From positions 1 through 7,220 of the forward strand of contig JAQGJY010000311.1 of NCBI GenBank assembly GCA_028290325.1: a stretch of 7,220 nucleotides of DNA, in the 5' to 3' direction. The notes under the pieces are model-generated. The model saw only the letters and a list, made by a program, of their open reading frames with translations. It did not search any database and was not told the DNA's origin. Origin of the DNA: Tardiphaga sp. Lineage in GTDB: Bacteria; Pseudomonadota; Alphaproteobacteria; Rhizobiales; Xanthobacteraceae. Below, piece after piece: positions 1 through 5,348 of the stretch; position 1 is the first letter of the stretch; each line of letters starts with the position of its first letter. The position numbers and the translations under genes are program-made.

Positions 1-1104
1 ATCGTCGCGATGGATCATCGCGGTGCGGCCGCTAAAGCCCAGAATCGCCGCGACGTCGCGCGACGCGCTGCCCCTGATCTGCGCGGCATGGGTCGCATCA
101 TAGGCCACCAGCCCGCGTCCGATCTCATGGCCGTCCGGCCCGCGCACCACCACGGCGTCGCCGCGCGCGAATTCACCGTCGATGCGGATCACGCCGGCAG
201 GCAGCAGGCTCTTGCCGGCGCGCAGGGCGGTGACCGCGCCGGCGTCGATCGTCAGCGTGCCTTTCGGCTCCAGCGATCCGGCGATCCAGCGTTTTCGCGC
301 GGTGACGGGATTGGCCGGGGTCAGAAACCAGGTGCAACGGCCGCCGTCTTGCACCGCCTTGAGCGGGTGCGCGATCTTGCCGGACGCGATCAGCATATGC
401 GTGCCGCCGGCGGTCGCGATCTTGGCGGCCTCGATCTTGGTCCGCATGCCGCCGCGCGACAGCAATGATTCGGGGCCGCCCGCGATGGCCTCGATATCCG
501 CGGTGACGGATTCGACGACGGGGATCAGCGTGGCGTCCGGATTGGCCGACGGCGGCGCGGTGTAGAGCCCCTCGATGTCGGACAGCAGCACGAGAAGATC
601 GGCGCTCGCCATCGTCGCGACGCGCGCGGCGAGACGATCGTTGTCACCATAGCGAATCTCATTGGTCGCGACGGTGTCGTTCTCGTTGATGACCGGCACG
701 GCGCGCCAGTCGAGCAACTTGTCGATCGTCGAGCGCGCGTTGAGATAGCGCCGGCGCTCCTCGGTGTCCTGCAAGGTGACGAGAATTTGTCCGGCGCCGA
801 TGCCGTGCGCGCCCAGCACTTCCGACCAGATCCGCGCCAGCGCGATCTGGCCGACGGCGGCGGCGGCCTGACTCTCCTCGAGCTTCAACGCGCGACGCGG
901 CAATTTCAATTTGGCGCGGCCGAGCGCGATGGAACCGCTCGACACGATCAGCACGTCGCGACCATCTTTGTGCAGCATCGCGAGATCGGTGGCGAGCGCC
1001 GCGAGCCAGTCGGCGCGCACTTCGCCGGCCACGGAATCGACCAGCAGCGCGGAGCCGACCTTGACGACGATGCGGCGAAAGTTCTTCAACTCGGGGCGGG
1101 ACAT
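1..1104 (-). CDS. proB: Glutamate 5-kinase, nearly complete (3' end cut by window edge)
   Basis: Catalyses ATP-dependent phosphorylation of L-glutamate to gamma-glutamyl phosphate, the first committed step of proline synthesis, in the cytoplasm. The frame is open from the ATG at 1104 to base 1, giving 368 residues, so only a few C-terminal residues should be missing (family length about 370-380). The amino-acid-kinase domain fills residues 10 to about 255: VKVGSALL (14-21), SSGSIALG (55-62), INENDTVA (139-146), GDNDRLAA (153-160), LLSDIEGLYTA (173-183) and GGMRTKIEAA (218-227). A PUA domain follows from about residue 270 (RWIAGSLEPKGTLTIDAGA). It lies 151 bases downstream of obgE on the same strand, the usual alphaproteobacterial order, and proA would be expected beyond the left edge. 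I see no clear Shine-Dalgarno before the ATG; the start rests on the family-like N-terminus (PELKNFRRIVVKVGS). Identification is firm. Confidence 0.96.
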   Translation of the reverse strand, partial: MSRPELKNFRRIVVKVGSALLVDSVAGEVRADWLAALATDLAMLHKDGRDVLIVSSGSIALGRAKLKLPRRALKLEESQAAAAVGQIALARIWSEVLGAHGIGAGQILVTLQDTEERRRYLNARSTIDKLLDWRAVPVINENDTVATNEIRYGDNDRLAARVATMASADLLVLLSDIEGLYTAPPSANPDATLIPVVESVTADIEAIAGGPESLLSRGGMRTKIEAAKIATAGGTHMLIASGKIAHPLKAVQDGGRCTWFLTPANPVTARKRWIAGSLEPKGTLTIDAGAVTALRAGKSLLPAGVIRIDGEFARGDAVVVRGPDGHEIGRGLVAYDATHAAQIRGSASRDVAAILGFSGRTAMIHRDD

Positions 1105-1147
1105 GGGGTGCTTTTAATGCGAGCCGCTTGAAGCATCAACAAAGGGT

Positions 1148-1244
1148 CATTCCGGATCGACGCCCGTCGCGCGGCGAACCCGGAATGTCATCGTGTTCAT
1201 CGTGACGAAAGTCCGGGCGCGGGCGGCGAGGCGCCCGTGCCCGG
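1148..1244. repeat. Two inverted-repeat hairpins in the obgE-proB gap
   Basis: The first element has perfect 8-base arms, CATTCCGG (1148-1155) and CCGGAATG (1180-1187), 24 bases apart. The second has 12-base arms, 1213-1224 and 1233-1244, with a single G-U type mismatch and an 8-base loop, and ends in CCGGCAATGAC. The CATTCCGG / CCGGAATG ends resemble dispersed intergenic repeats I associate with Bradyrhizobium-like genomes (from memory). In RNA they would make stable stems between the obgE stop and the proB start, so they could act in mRNA processing. Neither is followed by a T tract on the minus strand, so an intrinsic terminator is unlikely. Confidence 0.6.
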
Positions 1245-1255
1245 CAATGACAACC

Positions 1256-2305
1256 TCAGTCGATTTGCGGCGACCAGGGCGCCGCCTGCGCGGTGGTCTT
1301 GGCTTTCGCGGAGACCGGCGCTTCGCCGATCACTTCGACCAATGCGCGCAACGCGTCCTTCACGCCGTCGCCGGCAATGCCGGAGATCAATAGCGGCATC
1401 TTTTTCGCGGCCCGCTTCAACCGGTCGCGCTGCTGCTTCAATTGGTCCGGCGTCACCGCATCGATCTTGTTCAGCGCGACGATCTCGACCTTGCTGCCGA
1501 GGTCGCCTGCATAAGCGTCGAGCTCGGTCCGCACAGTCTTGTAAGCCTTGCCGGCGTGTTCGCAGGTCGCATCGACCAGATGCAGCAACACGCGACAGCG
1601 CTCGACATGGCCGAGGAAACGATCGCCGAGACCGGCGCCTTCGTGCGCGCCTTCGATCAATCCCGGAATATCGGCGAGCACGAATTCGCGGCCATCGACA
1701 TCGACGACGCCAAGCTGCGGATGCAATGTCGTGAACGGATAATCCGCAATCTTCGGTTTGGCGGCCGACACGACCGAGAGGAAGGTCGATTTGCCGGCAT
1801 TCGGCAGGCCGACCAGGCCGGCGTCCGCGATCAGCTTCAGCCGCAGCCAGATCCAGCGCTCCTCGCCGGGCTGGCCGGGATTGGCGTTGCGCGGCGCGCG
1901 ATTGGTCGATGACTTGAAATGCGCGTTGCCGAAGCCGCCATTGCCGCCTTCGGCCAGCACGAAGGTCTCGCCCAGCTTGTCGAAATCGTGGATCAGGGTT
2001 TCGCGATCCTCGTCGAAGATCTGGGTGCCGACCGGCACCTTCAGCGTGATCGGCTTGCCGTTGGCGCCGTGGCGGTCCTTGCCCATGCCGTTGGTGCCCT
2101 TGGGGGCCTTGAAGTGCTGCTGATAGCGATAGTCGATCAGCGTGTTGAGGCCATCGACGACTTCAATGATGACGTCGCCGCCGCGGCCGCCATTGCCGCC
2201 GGACGGGCCGCCGAATTCGATATACTTCTCGCGCCGGAACGCGATGCAGCCGTTGCCGCCGTCGCCGGAGCGGATATAGACCTTGGCTTCATCAAGAAAT
2301 TTCAT
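1256..2305 (-). CDS. obgE: Obg family GTPase, ribosome assembly
   Basis: Essential GTP-binding protein that associates with the 50S subunit, acting in its late assembly and in stress and cell-cycle control. Length 349 residues, typical for the family. The glycine-rich Obg fold occupies residues 1-157 (KVYIRSGDGGNGC, FGGPSGGNGGRGGDV, EGGNGGFGN). The G domain follows: P-loop GLPNAGKST (166-174), G2 FTT (191-193), G3 DIPG (212-215), G4 NKID (279-282) and G5-like SGIAGDG (308-314). The tail after about residue 330 is short and Ala/Lys/Thr-rich; no long acidic C-terminal domain is present. Start ATG at 2305 matches the invariant MKFLDEAKVYI opening, though no Shine-Dalgarno precedes it. It heads the obgE-proB pair, and the plus-strand transporter gene diverges from it 104 bases away. 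Confidence 0.98.
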   Translation of the reverse strand: MKFLDEAKVYIRSGDGGNGCIAFRREKYIEFGGPSGGNGGRGGDVIIEVVDGLNTLIDYRYQQHFKAPKGTNGMGKDRHGANGKPITLKVPVGTQIFDEDRETLIHDFDKLGETFVLAEGGNGGFGNAHFKSSTNRAPRNANPGQPGEERWIWLRLKLIADAGLVGLPNAGKSTFLSVVSAAKPKIADYPFTTLHPQLGVVDVDGREFVLADIPGLIEGAHEGAGLGDRFLGHVERCRVLLHLVDATCEHAGKAYKTVRTELDAYAGDLGSKVEIVALNKIDAVTPDQLKQQRDRLKRAAKKMPLLISGIAGDGVKDALRALVEVIGEAPVSAKAKTTAQAAPWSPQID

Positions 2306-2311
2306 ACGTTA

Positions 2312-2340
2312 TTCGTACCGCAGGGGGGTGGTCGCGGCAA
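2312..2340 (-). promoter_or_regulatory. Weak candidate promoter for obgE
   Basis: On the minus strand TTGCCG (2335-2340) and TACGAA (2312-2317) are separated by 17 bases. They match the sigma70 consensus at about 4/6 and 3/6 positions. Transcription would begin at or very near the obgE ATG (2305), which fits the lack of a Shine-Dalgarno there. Because the neighbouring transporter is divergent, obgE must have its own promoter in or near this 104-base gap. The hexamers are poor, so this is tentative. Confidence 0.25.
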
Positions 2341-2409
2341 CCTTAGATGCGACATCGCGCGCAACCAACGAGGTTCCCATGCCGCATCGTGGGCATTACA
2401 ACGCCTGAT

Positions 2410-3324
2410 ATGAGCAGCCTTTCCAGACCTGCCGTCATTGACGAACGCAGCGCCCGCCTGATCGGTATCGGGCTGATGTTGCTCGGCGTCTGCATGTTCT
2501 CCTTCGGTGACGCGCTCGGCAAATATATCGTCGCGACCTATTCGGTCGGGCAATTGATGCTGCTGCGCGCGGTGGCGTCGCTACTGCTGCTGTCGCCCGT
2601 GATCTGGCGCAGCCGCGGCCATTTCATGCGGATCGAGCGGCCGGGTTTGCAGGCCGTGCGGGTCGTGCTCTCGACGCTGGAAGTGGCGGCATTCTTCTGG
2701 GCCGCCTCGTATATGCCGCTGGCGGATGTGATTACCTATTATCTCGCGGCGCCCATCTTCGTGACGGCGGCGGCCGCGATTTTTCTACGCGAGCGCGTCG
2801 GCTGGCGGCGCTGGGGCGCGGTTCTGGTCGGTTTCTGCGGCGTGCTGATCGCATTGCGGCCCTCCACCCAGACGGTGAGCTGGCCGGCTTTGATCGCGCT
2901 CGGCGGCAGCGCGTCGTTCGCGGCCGTGATGCTGATCACGCGGTCGCTGCGCGCGACGCCCGACATCGTGCTGGCGTCGGCGCAATTCATCGGCACGCTG
3001 GTGTTTGGCGCGGCGCTGGCGCCGTTATCCTGGGTGACGCCGTCATGGAGCGATAGCGGAATGTTCGCGATTGCCGGCGCGATCTCGGTGATGGCGCTGC
3101 TGTCCATCAACCGCTCGCTGATTCTGGCGCCGGCCAGCGTGGTGGTGCCCTATCAATATTCGATGATCCTGTGGGCGGTGATGTTCGGCTATCTCGTCTT
3201 CGCCGACGTGCCGTCAACGCCGACCCTGATCGGTGCCGCGATCATCATCGGCGCGGGGCTTTATATTTTCCTGCGCGAGCAACGTCTCGGCAAGGCGCAG
3301 GTGGTCGTCGCGCCGCCGGGCTGA
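2410..3324 (+). CDS. DMT superfamily transporter (two EamA domains)
   Basis: Inner-membrane protein of 304 residues, the size of ten-helix drug/metabolite transporters of the EamA group. Hydrophobic segments sit near residues 17-35, 44-62, 83-100, 105-125, 132-149, 158-176, 186-204, 216-234, 241-262 and 271-287, which gives two EamA repeats (about 17-149 and 159-288). The stretch ADVITYYLAAPIFVTAAAA followed by LRERVGWRRWG is typical of the end of the first repeat. The substrate cannot be read from sequence; relatives export amino acids, metabolites or drugs, or move S-adenosylmethionine. I chose ATG 2410 over the upstream in-frame ATG 2347 because the added 21 residues (MRHRAQPTRFP...) are not membrane-protein-like and would crowd the obgE promoter region. 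It is the only plus-strand gene inside the minus-strand block, divergent from obgE and convergent with the acetyltransferase. Confidence 0.88.
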   Translation: MSSLSRPAVIDERSARLIGIGLMLLGVCMFSFGDALGKYIVATYSVGQLMLLRAVASLLLLSPVIWRSRGHFMRIERPGLQAVRVVLSTLEVAAFFWAASYMPLADVITYYLAAPIFVTAAAAIFLRERVGWRRWGAVLVGFCGVLIALRPSTQTVSWPALIALGGSASFAAVMLITRSLRATPDIVLASAQFIGTLVFGAALAPLSWVTPSWSDSGMFAIAGAISVMALLSINRSLILAPASVVVPYQYSMILWAVMFGYLVFADVPSTPTLIGAAIIIGAGLYIFLREQRLGKAQVVVAPPG

Positions 3325-3337
3325 CGAGGCCCAGGCG

Positions 3338-3459
3338 TCACCGCGAGCAATCGCGCCAGCCATCCAGTCTTCGTTAAACTAAGTCCGGATCGCTTGGTCG
3401 CTTGGTCGCGACTCTCTTGCGCGACACCGAGGACGGCCTCGCCTCGCAACGACGAGGCC
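3338..3459. repeat. Degenerate intergenic repeat between convergent genes
   Basis: The gap between the convergent transporter and acetyltransferase genes holds a roughly 120-base element. Its left part (GTCACCGCGAGCAATCG...ATCCAGT) and right part (TCCGGATCGCTTGGTCG...CTCGCAACGACG) look like inverted, decayed copies of the bradyrhizobial GTCATTGCGAG / CTCGCAATGAC type repeat, compared from memory. Inside it CGCTTGGT is tandemly duplicated (3391-3398 and 3399-3406). At the right end a perfect 7-base hairpin, GGCCTCG (3435-3441) / CGAGGCC (3453-3459), could end transcription from both sides, but neither flank has a T tract. Confidence 0.5.
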
Positions 3460-3465
3460 AAGCCA

Positions 3466-4080
3466 TCATTCCTCGTGCCGGGTAGCGGCGCTCCAATTCT
3501 TCAGCGACGACCAGACATTGCGGCTCAGGCGAAACCGGTCGACCGGCGTCGATGATCGCAATGCCTCGAAGCGGTGCAGTTCAACGCCGACCCATTGGAA
3601 GCCGCACTTTTCCAGGATGTTGCGCGATGCCGGGTTGGCGACCCGCGCGCCCGAAACGATGTGCTCGATCGCGTGGTCGTCGAACGCGACATCGATCACC
3701 GCGCGCGCGGCCTCGGTGGCGAAGCCGCGTCCCCAATGCGCGCAGCCAAGCCAGTAGCCGAGCTCGGGCGACGCCGCATCGCGCCAGTCGATGCCGACGA
3801 TGCCGACCGCACTGTGCAGATGTTCGATCAGATAGACCGCGTCGCCGCCATGCGTGGTCTGCGCCGCCAGCGCGTCGACGAATTCGGTCGCGTGCTCGGT
3901 GAGATAGGGATGCGGCAGCCGGCGGGTCATCTCCGCGATGCGGCGATCATTGGCGAGCCTGGCGATCGCCGGCACGTCGGCGCGCGTCGGCCGGCGCAGC
4001 ATCAGCCGCTCGGTCTCGATGACGAAACGCGCCCGCGGTCGCTCGGCGCTTTGGATCGGTGTTGGGATATCCTGCAACAT
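3466..4080 (-). CDS. GNAT family N-acetyltransferase, RimJ/RimL-like
   Basis: A 204-residue cytoplasmic acetyl-CoA-dependent acetyltransferase of the Acetyltransf_3 (RimJ/RimL) type. Visible marks are IETERLMLRRPTRADVPAIA (21-40), the usual first strand and helix; ELGYWLGCAHWGRGFATEA (106-124), with the pyrophosphate-binding motif A; and VANPASRNILEKCGF (147-161), motif B. Start ATG 4080 is preceded by GGAG at a suitable distance. The frame stays open up to 4188, but that extension runs across the rpmA terminator and is low-complexity, so I rejected it. It follows rpmA on the same strand with the terminator between, so it is probably expressed by partial read-through or by a promoter I could not identify. 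Related enzymes acetylate N-termini of ribosomal proteins; the location beside L21 and L27 makes a ribosomal substrate possible, but this is inference only. Confidence 0.9.
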   Translation of the reverse strand: MLQDIPTPIQSAERPRARFVIETERLMLRRPTRADVPAIARLANDRRIAEMTRRLPHPYLTEHATEFVDALAAQTTHGGDAVYLIEHLHSAVGIVGIDWRDAASPELGYWLGCAHWGRGFATEAARAVIDVAFDDHAIEHIVSGARVANPASRNILEKCGFQWVGVELHRFEALRSSTPVDRFRLSRNVWSSLKNWSAATRHEE

Positions 4081-4124
4081 CGCGGGCTCCTGCGCGCTCG
4101 GTCCGGTTGACCCGGACATTTGCG

Positions 4125-4160
4125 CAAACGAAAGGGGAGGCGGTGTCCCGTCTCCCCTTA
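4125..4160 (-). terminator. Intrinsic terminator after rpmA
   Basis: Arms 4132-4139 (AAGGGGAG) and 4152-4159 (CTCCCCTT) pair perfectly. The stem continues inward through one G-T pair and CGG/CCG to a 4-base loop, about 12 base pairs in all. Read on the minus strand it is followed by TTTCGTTTG, the U-rich side expected of a Rho-independent terminator. On the plus strand no T tract follows, so it is oriented to end rplU-rpmA transcription 62 bases past the rpmA stop. Confidence 0.75.
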
Positions 4161-4175
4161 AGAGCCTTGAGGTGC

Positions 4176-4202
4176 TCTGCCGGTTCAACGAGACCCGGCA
4201 GA
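4176..4202 (-). other. Small hairpin between rpmA stop and its terminator
   Basis: TCTGCCGG (4176-4183) and CCGGCAGA (4195-4202) are perfect 8-base inverted arms around an 11-base loop. It lies 20 bases past the rpmA stop and has no T tract. It probably protects the 3' end of the mRNA or adds to the terminator beyond it; function is inferred. Confidence 0.45.
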
Positions 4203-4221
4203 CACCGATGGGAAGCGCCGG

Positions 4222-4506
4222 TTATTCGGCGGCTTCGGCCACTGGAGCCACCGTATGGGGGACGACCGAGATGAATGTGCGGCCGTTGGCTTTGGCGCGA
4301 AACTCGACATGGCCTTCGACCTTGGCGAACAGGGTATGGTCCGTGCCCATGCCGACATTAAGGCCGGGATGCCAGGTGGTGCCGCGCTGACGCGCGATAA
4401 TGTTGCCGGGAATCACGCGCTCGCCGCCGAACGCCTTGATGCCAAGGCGTTTGCCGGCCGAATCGCGACCGTTGCGCGATGAACCGCCTGCTTTTTTATG
4501 AGCCAT
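4222..4506 (-). CDS. rpmA: 50S ribosomal protein L27
   Basis: Structural protein of the large ribosomal subunit whose N-terminus reaches towards the peptidyl-transferase centre and helps position tRNA. Length 94 residues, close to the bacterial norm. The opening MAHKKAGGSSRNGRDS and the following KRLGIKAFGGERVIPGNIIARQRGT are diagnostic, as are HPGLNVGMGTDHTLFA and EGHVEF. The protein starts directly with MAHKKAGGS and has no cleavable N-terminal extension such as Firmicutes carry. The short tail (VPHTVAPVAEAAE) is lineage-like. GGAG precedes the ATG at good spacing. It is second in an rplU-rpmA operon, 126 bases after rplU. Confidence 0.98.
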   Translation of the reverse strand: MAHKKAGGSSRNGRDSAGKRLGIKAFGGERVIPGNIIARQRGTTWHPGLNVGMGTDHTLFAKVEGHVEFRAKANGRTFISVVPHTVAPVAEAAE

Positions 4507-4583
4507 AGCTCGTCTCCAACTTCTGTGCTGTCTAAGCGATCAGCGTGACGAATTGATCTCAAGAGTTTGTCGGCTTGCAGGCA

Positions 4584-4618
4584 ACGCGCCTTGAAATTTT
4601 GAATATCTCAAAGCGCGT
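4584..4618 (-). other. Intercistronic hairpin between rplU and rpmA
   Basis: ACGCGCCTTGA (4584-4594) and TCAAAGCGCGT (4608-4618) form 11-base inverted arms around a 13-base AT-rich loop. The single non-Watson-Crick position is a G-U pair when the minus strand is the RNA, but an A-C mismatch on the plus strand. This favours a structure in the rplU-rpmA mRNA, just after the rplU stop. No T tract follows, so mRNA processing or partial attenuation is more likely than full termination. Confidence 0.5.
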
Positions 4619-4632
4619 GACTGCCGTTCGAC

Positions 4633-5028
4633 TTACTCGTCGTCGGCATCCTCGGCTGGCGCCGGCTTCGGCGCTGCCTTTACATGCTTGGGACGCGGAC
4701 CGACCGTCGGGCTTTTGCCGTCGGCCAGGATTTCCGTGATGCGCAGCACGGTGACCTCATCGCGATAGCCACGCTTGCGCTTCGAGTTCTTGCGCCGACG
4801 CTTCTTGAACGAGATGACCTTGGGGCCACGCTTGTGCTGCAGCACTTCCGCCGCAACGCTCGCACCCGCGATCATCGGCGCGCCGAGCACGGGGGTCTCA
4901 CCACCGAGCATCAGGATTTCGCCAAGCTGCACGATCGAGCCGACTTCGCCCTCGATCTTGCCAATTTCAAGCACATCATCCGGGACGACGCGGTATTGCC
5001 GGCCGCCGGTTTTGATGACTGCGAACAT
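4633..5028 (-). CDS. rplU: 50S ribosomal protein L21
   Basis: Large-subunit ribosomal protein that binds 23S rRNA. Length is 131 residues against about 103 in E. coli. The core is canonical: MFAVIKTGGRQYRVVPDDVLEI at the N-terminus, a central beta region (QLGEILMLGGETPVLGAP), and the basic rRNA-binding segment FKKRRRKNSKRKRGYRDEVTVLRITEI near 74-100. The extra length is a Pro/Ala/Lys linker ending in an acidic EDADDE tail, a common alphaproteobacterial style of extension. The ATG at 5028 has AAGGA 8 bases upstream. It is the first gene of the operon, behind a promoter at 5171-5198 and a roughly 135-base leader. Confidence 0.98.
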   Translation of the reverse strand: MFAVIKTGGRQYRVVPDDVLEIGKIEGEVGSIVQLGEILMLGGETPVLGAPMIAGASVAAEVLQHKRGPKVISFKKRRRKNSKRKRGYRDEVTVLRITEILADGKSPTVGPRPKHVKAAPKPAPAEDADDE

Positions 5029-5052
5029 CGTTTAATTCCTTCGTGTTCGATC

Positions 5053-5086
5053 CCGGCCTCGGATGCATCCGGGCCGGCTTTTTCTT
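5053..5086. promoter_or_regulatory. GC-rich hairpin in the rplU leader; antisense terminator shape
   Basis: CCGGCC (5053-5058) and GGCCGG (5072-5077) flank the self-complementary GGATGCATCC (5061-5070), making an almost perfect nested palindrome. In the rplU mRNA it lies about 12 bases upstream of the Shine-Dalgarno, so it could affect ribosome access or bind a regulator such as L21 itself. On the plus strand it is followed by CTTTTTCTTC, the shape of an intrinsic terminator, which would end any antisense transcript before the ROK gene. Which role applies cannot be decided from sequence. Confidence 0.5.
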
Positions 5087-5170
5087 CAGTCTTTGTGAAA
5101 GGCCGCGGCCGACATTGCGGCCACGCAAAAATCCACGCCGCAGGACGAATCCCGCGCCGGGTTTGGCGGA

Positions 5171-5198
5171 CTTATAGACGCTGAACAACGCGAGTCAA
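5171..5198 (-). promoter_or_regulatory. Sigma70-type promoter for rplU-rpmA
   Basis: Read on the minus strand, TTGACT (-35, 5193-5198) and TATAAG (-10, 5171-5176) are 16 bases apart, each 5/6 to consensus. Transcription should begin near 5164, giving a leader of about 135 bases before the rplU ATG. A perfect inverted repeat, GACGAC (5200-5205) / GTCGTC (5210-5215), lies directly upstream of the -35 and could be a regulator site. This is the best promoter in the window, as expected for ribosomal proteins. Confidence 0.7.
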
Positions 5199-5306
5199 GG
5201 ACGACGCGGGTCGTCAACGGCGCAAAAGCGCGTCGTGGCAGCACCTTGTGGCAATCATGACGGCGGTGCAACCAACCAGTTTCAGCGATGTTGTCACCCG
5301 GCTGAA

Positions 5307-5327
5307 CCGGGCGGGATCGCCGCCCGG
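5307..5327 (+). other. Hairpin in the leader of the ROK-like gene
   Basis: CCGGGCGG (5307-5314) and CCGCCCGG (5320-5327) form a perfect 8-base stem with a 5-base loop, six bases before the likely Shine-Dalgarno (GAGGGG, 5333-5338). An alternative stem, CCCGG (5297-5301) with CCGGG (5307-5311), uses the same left arm, so two mutually exclusive folds are possible. No ligand-binding RNA was recognised. Confidence 0.4.
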
Positions 5328-5348
5328 CACCCGAGGGGCAAGCGCTTT

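Noticed and set aside
2347..2409. Longer start at 2347 for the transporter
   Set aside because: The 21 added residues look non-coding and no ribosome binding site is seen; ATG 2410 gives a normal DMT N-terminus.
1237..2413. Several long plus-strand frames opposite obgE
   Set aside because: They are antisense to an unambiguous Obg GTPase and are Arg/Ala-rich, typical of GC-rich shadows.
3338..3459. CRISPR-like or insertion sequence signal in the repeat region
   Set aside because: There are only two tandem 8-base units with no spacer pattern, and no transposase or target duplication is visible.
3466..4188. Longer start at 4188 for the acetyltransferase
   Set aside because: The extra 36 residues are encoded by the rpmA terminator hairpin and are low-complexity; ATG 4080 has a good ribosome binding site.
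5235..5348. Longer start at 5235 for the ROK-like protein
   Set aside because: The added 38 residues come from a hairpin-rich leader and look non-coding; ATG 5349 has GAGGGG upstream.
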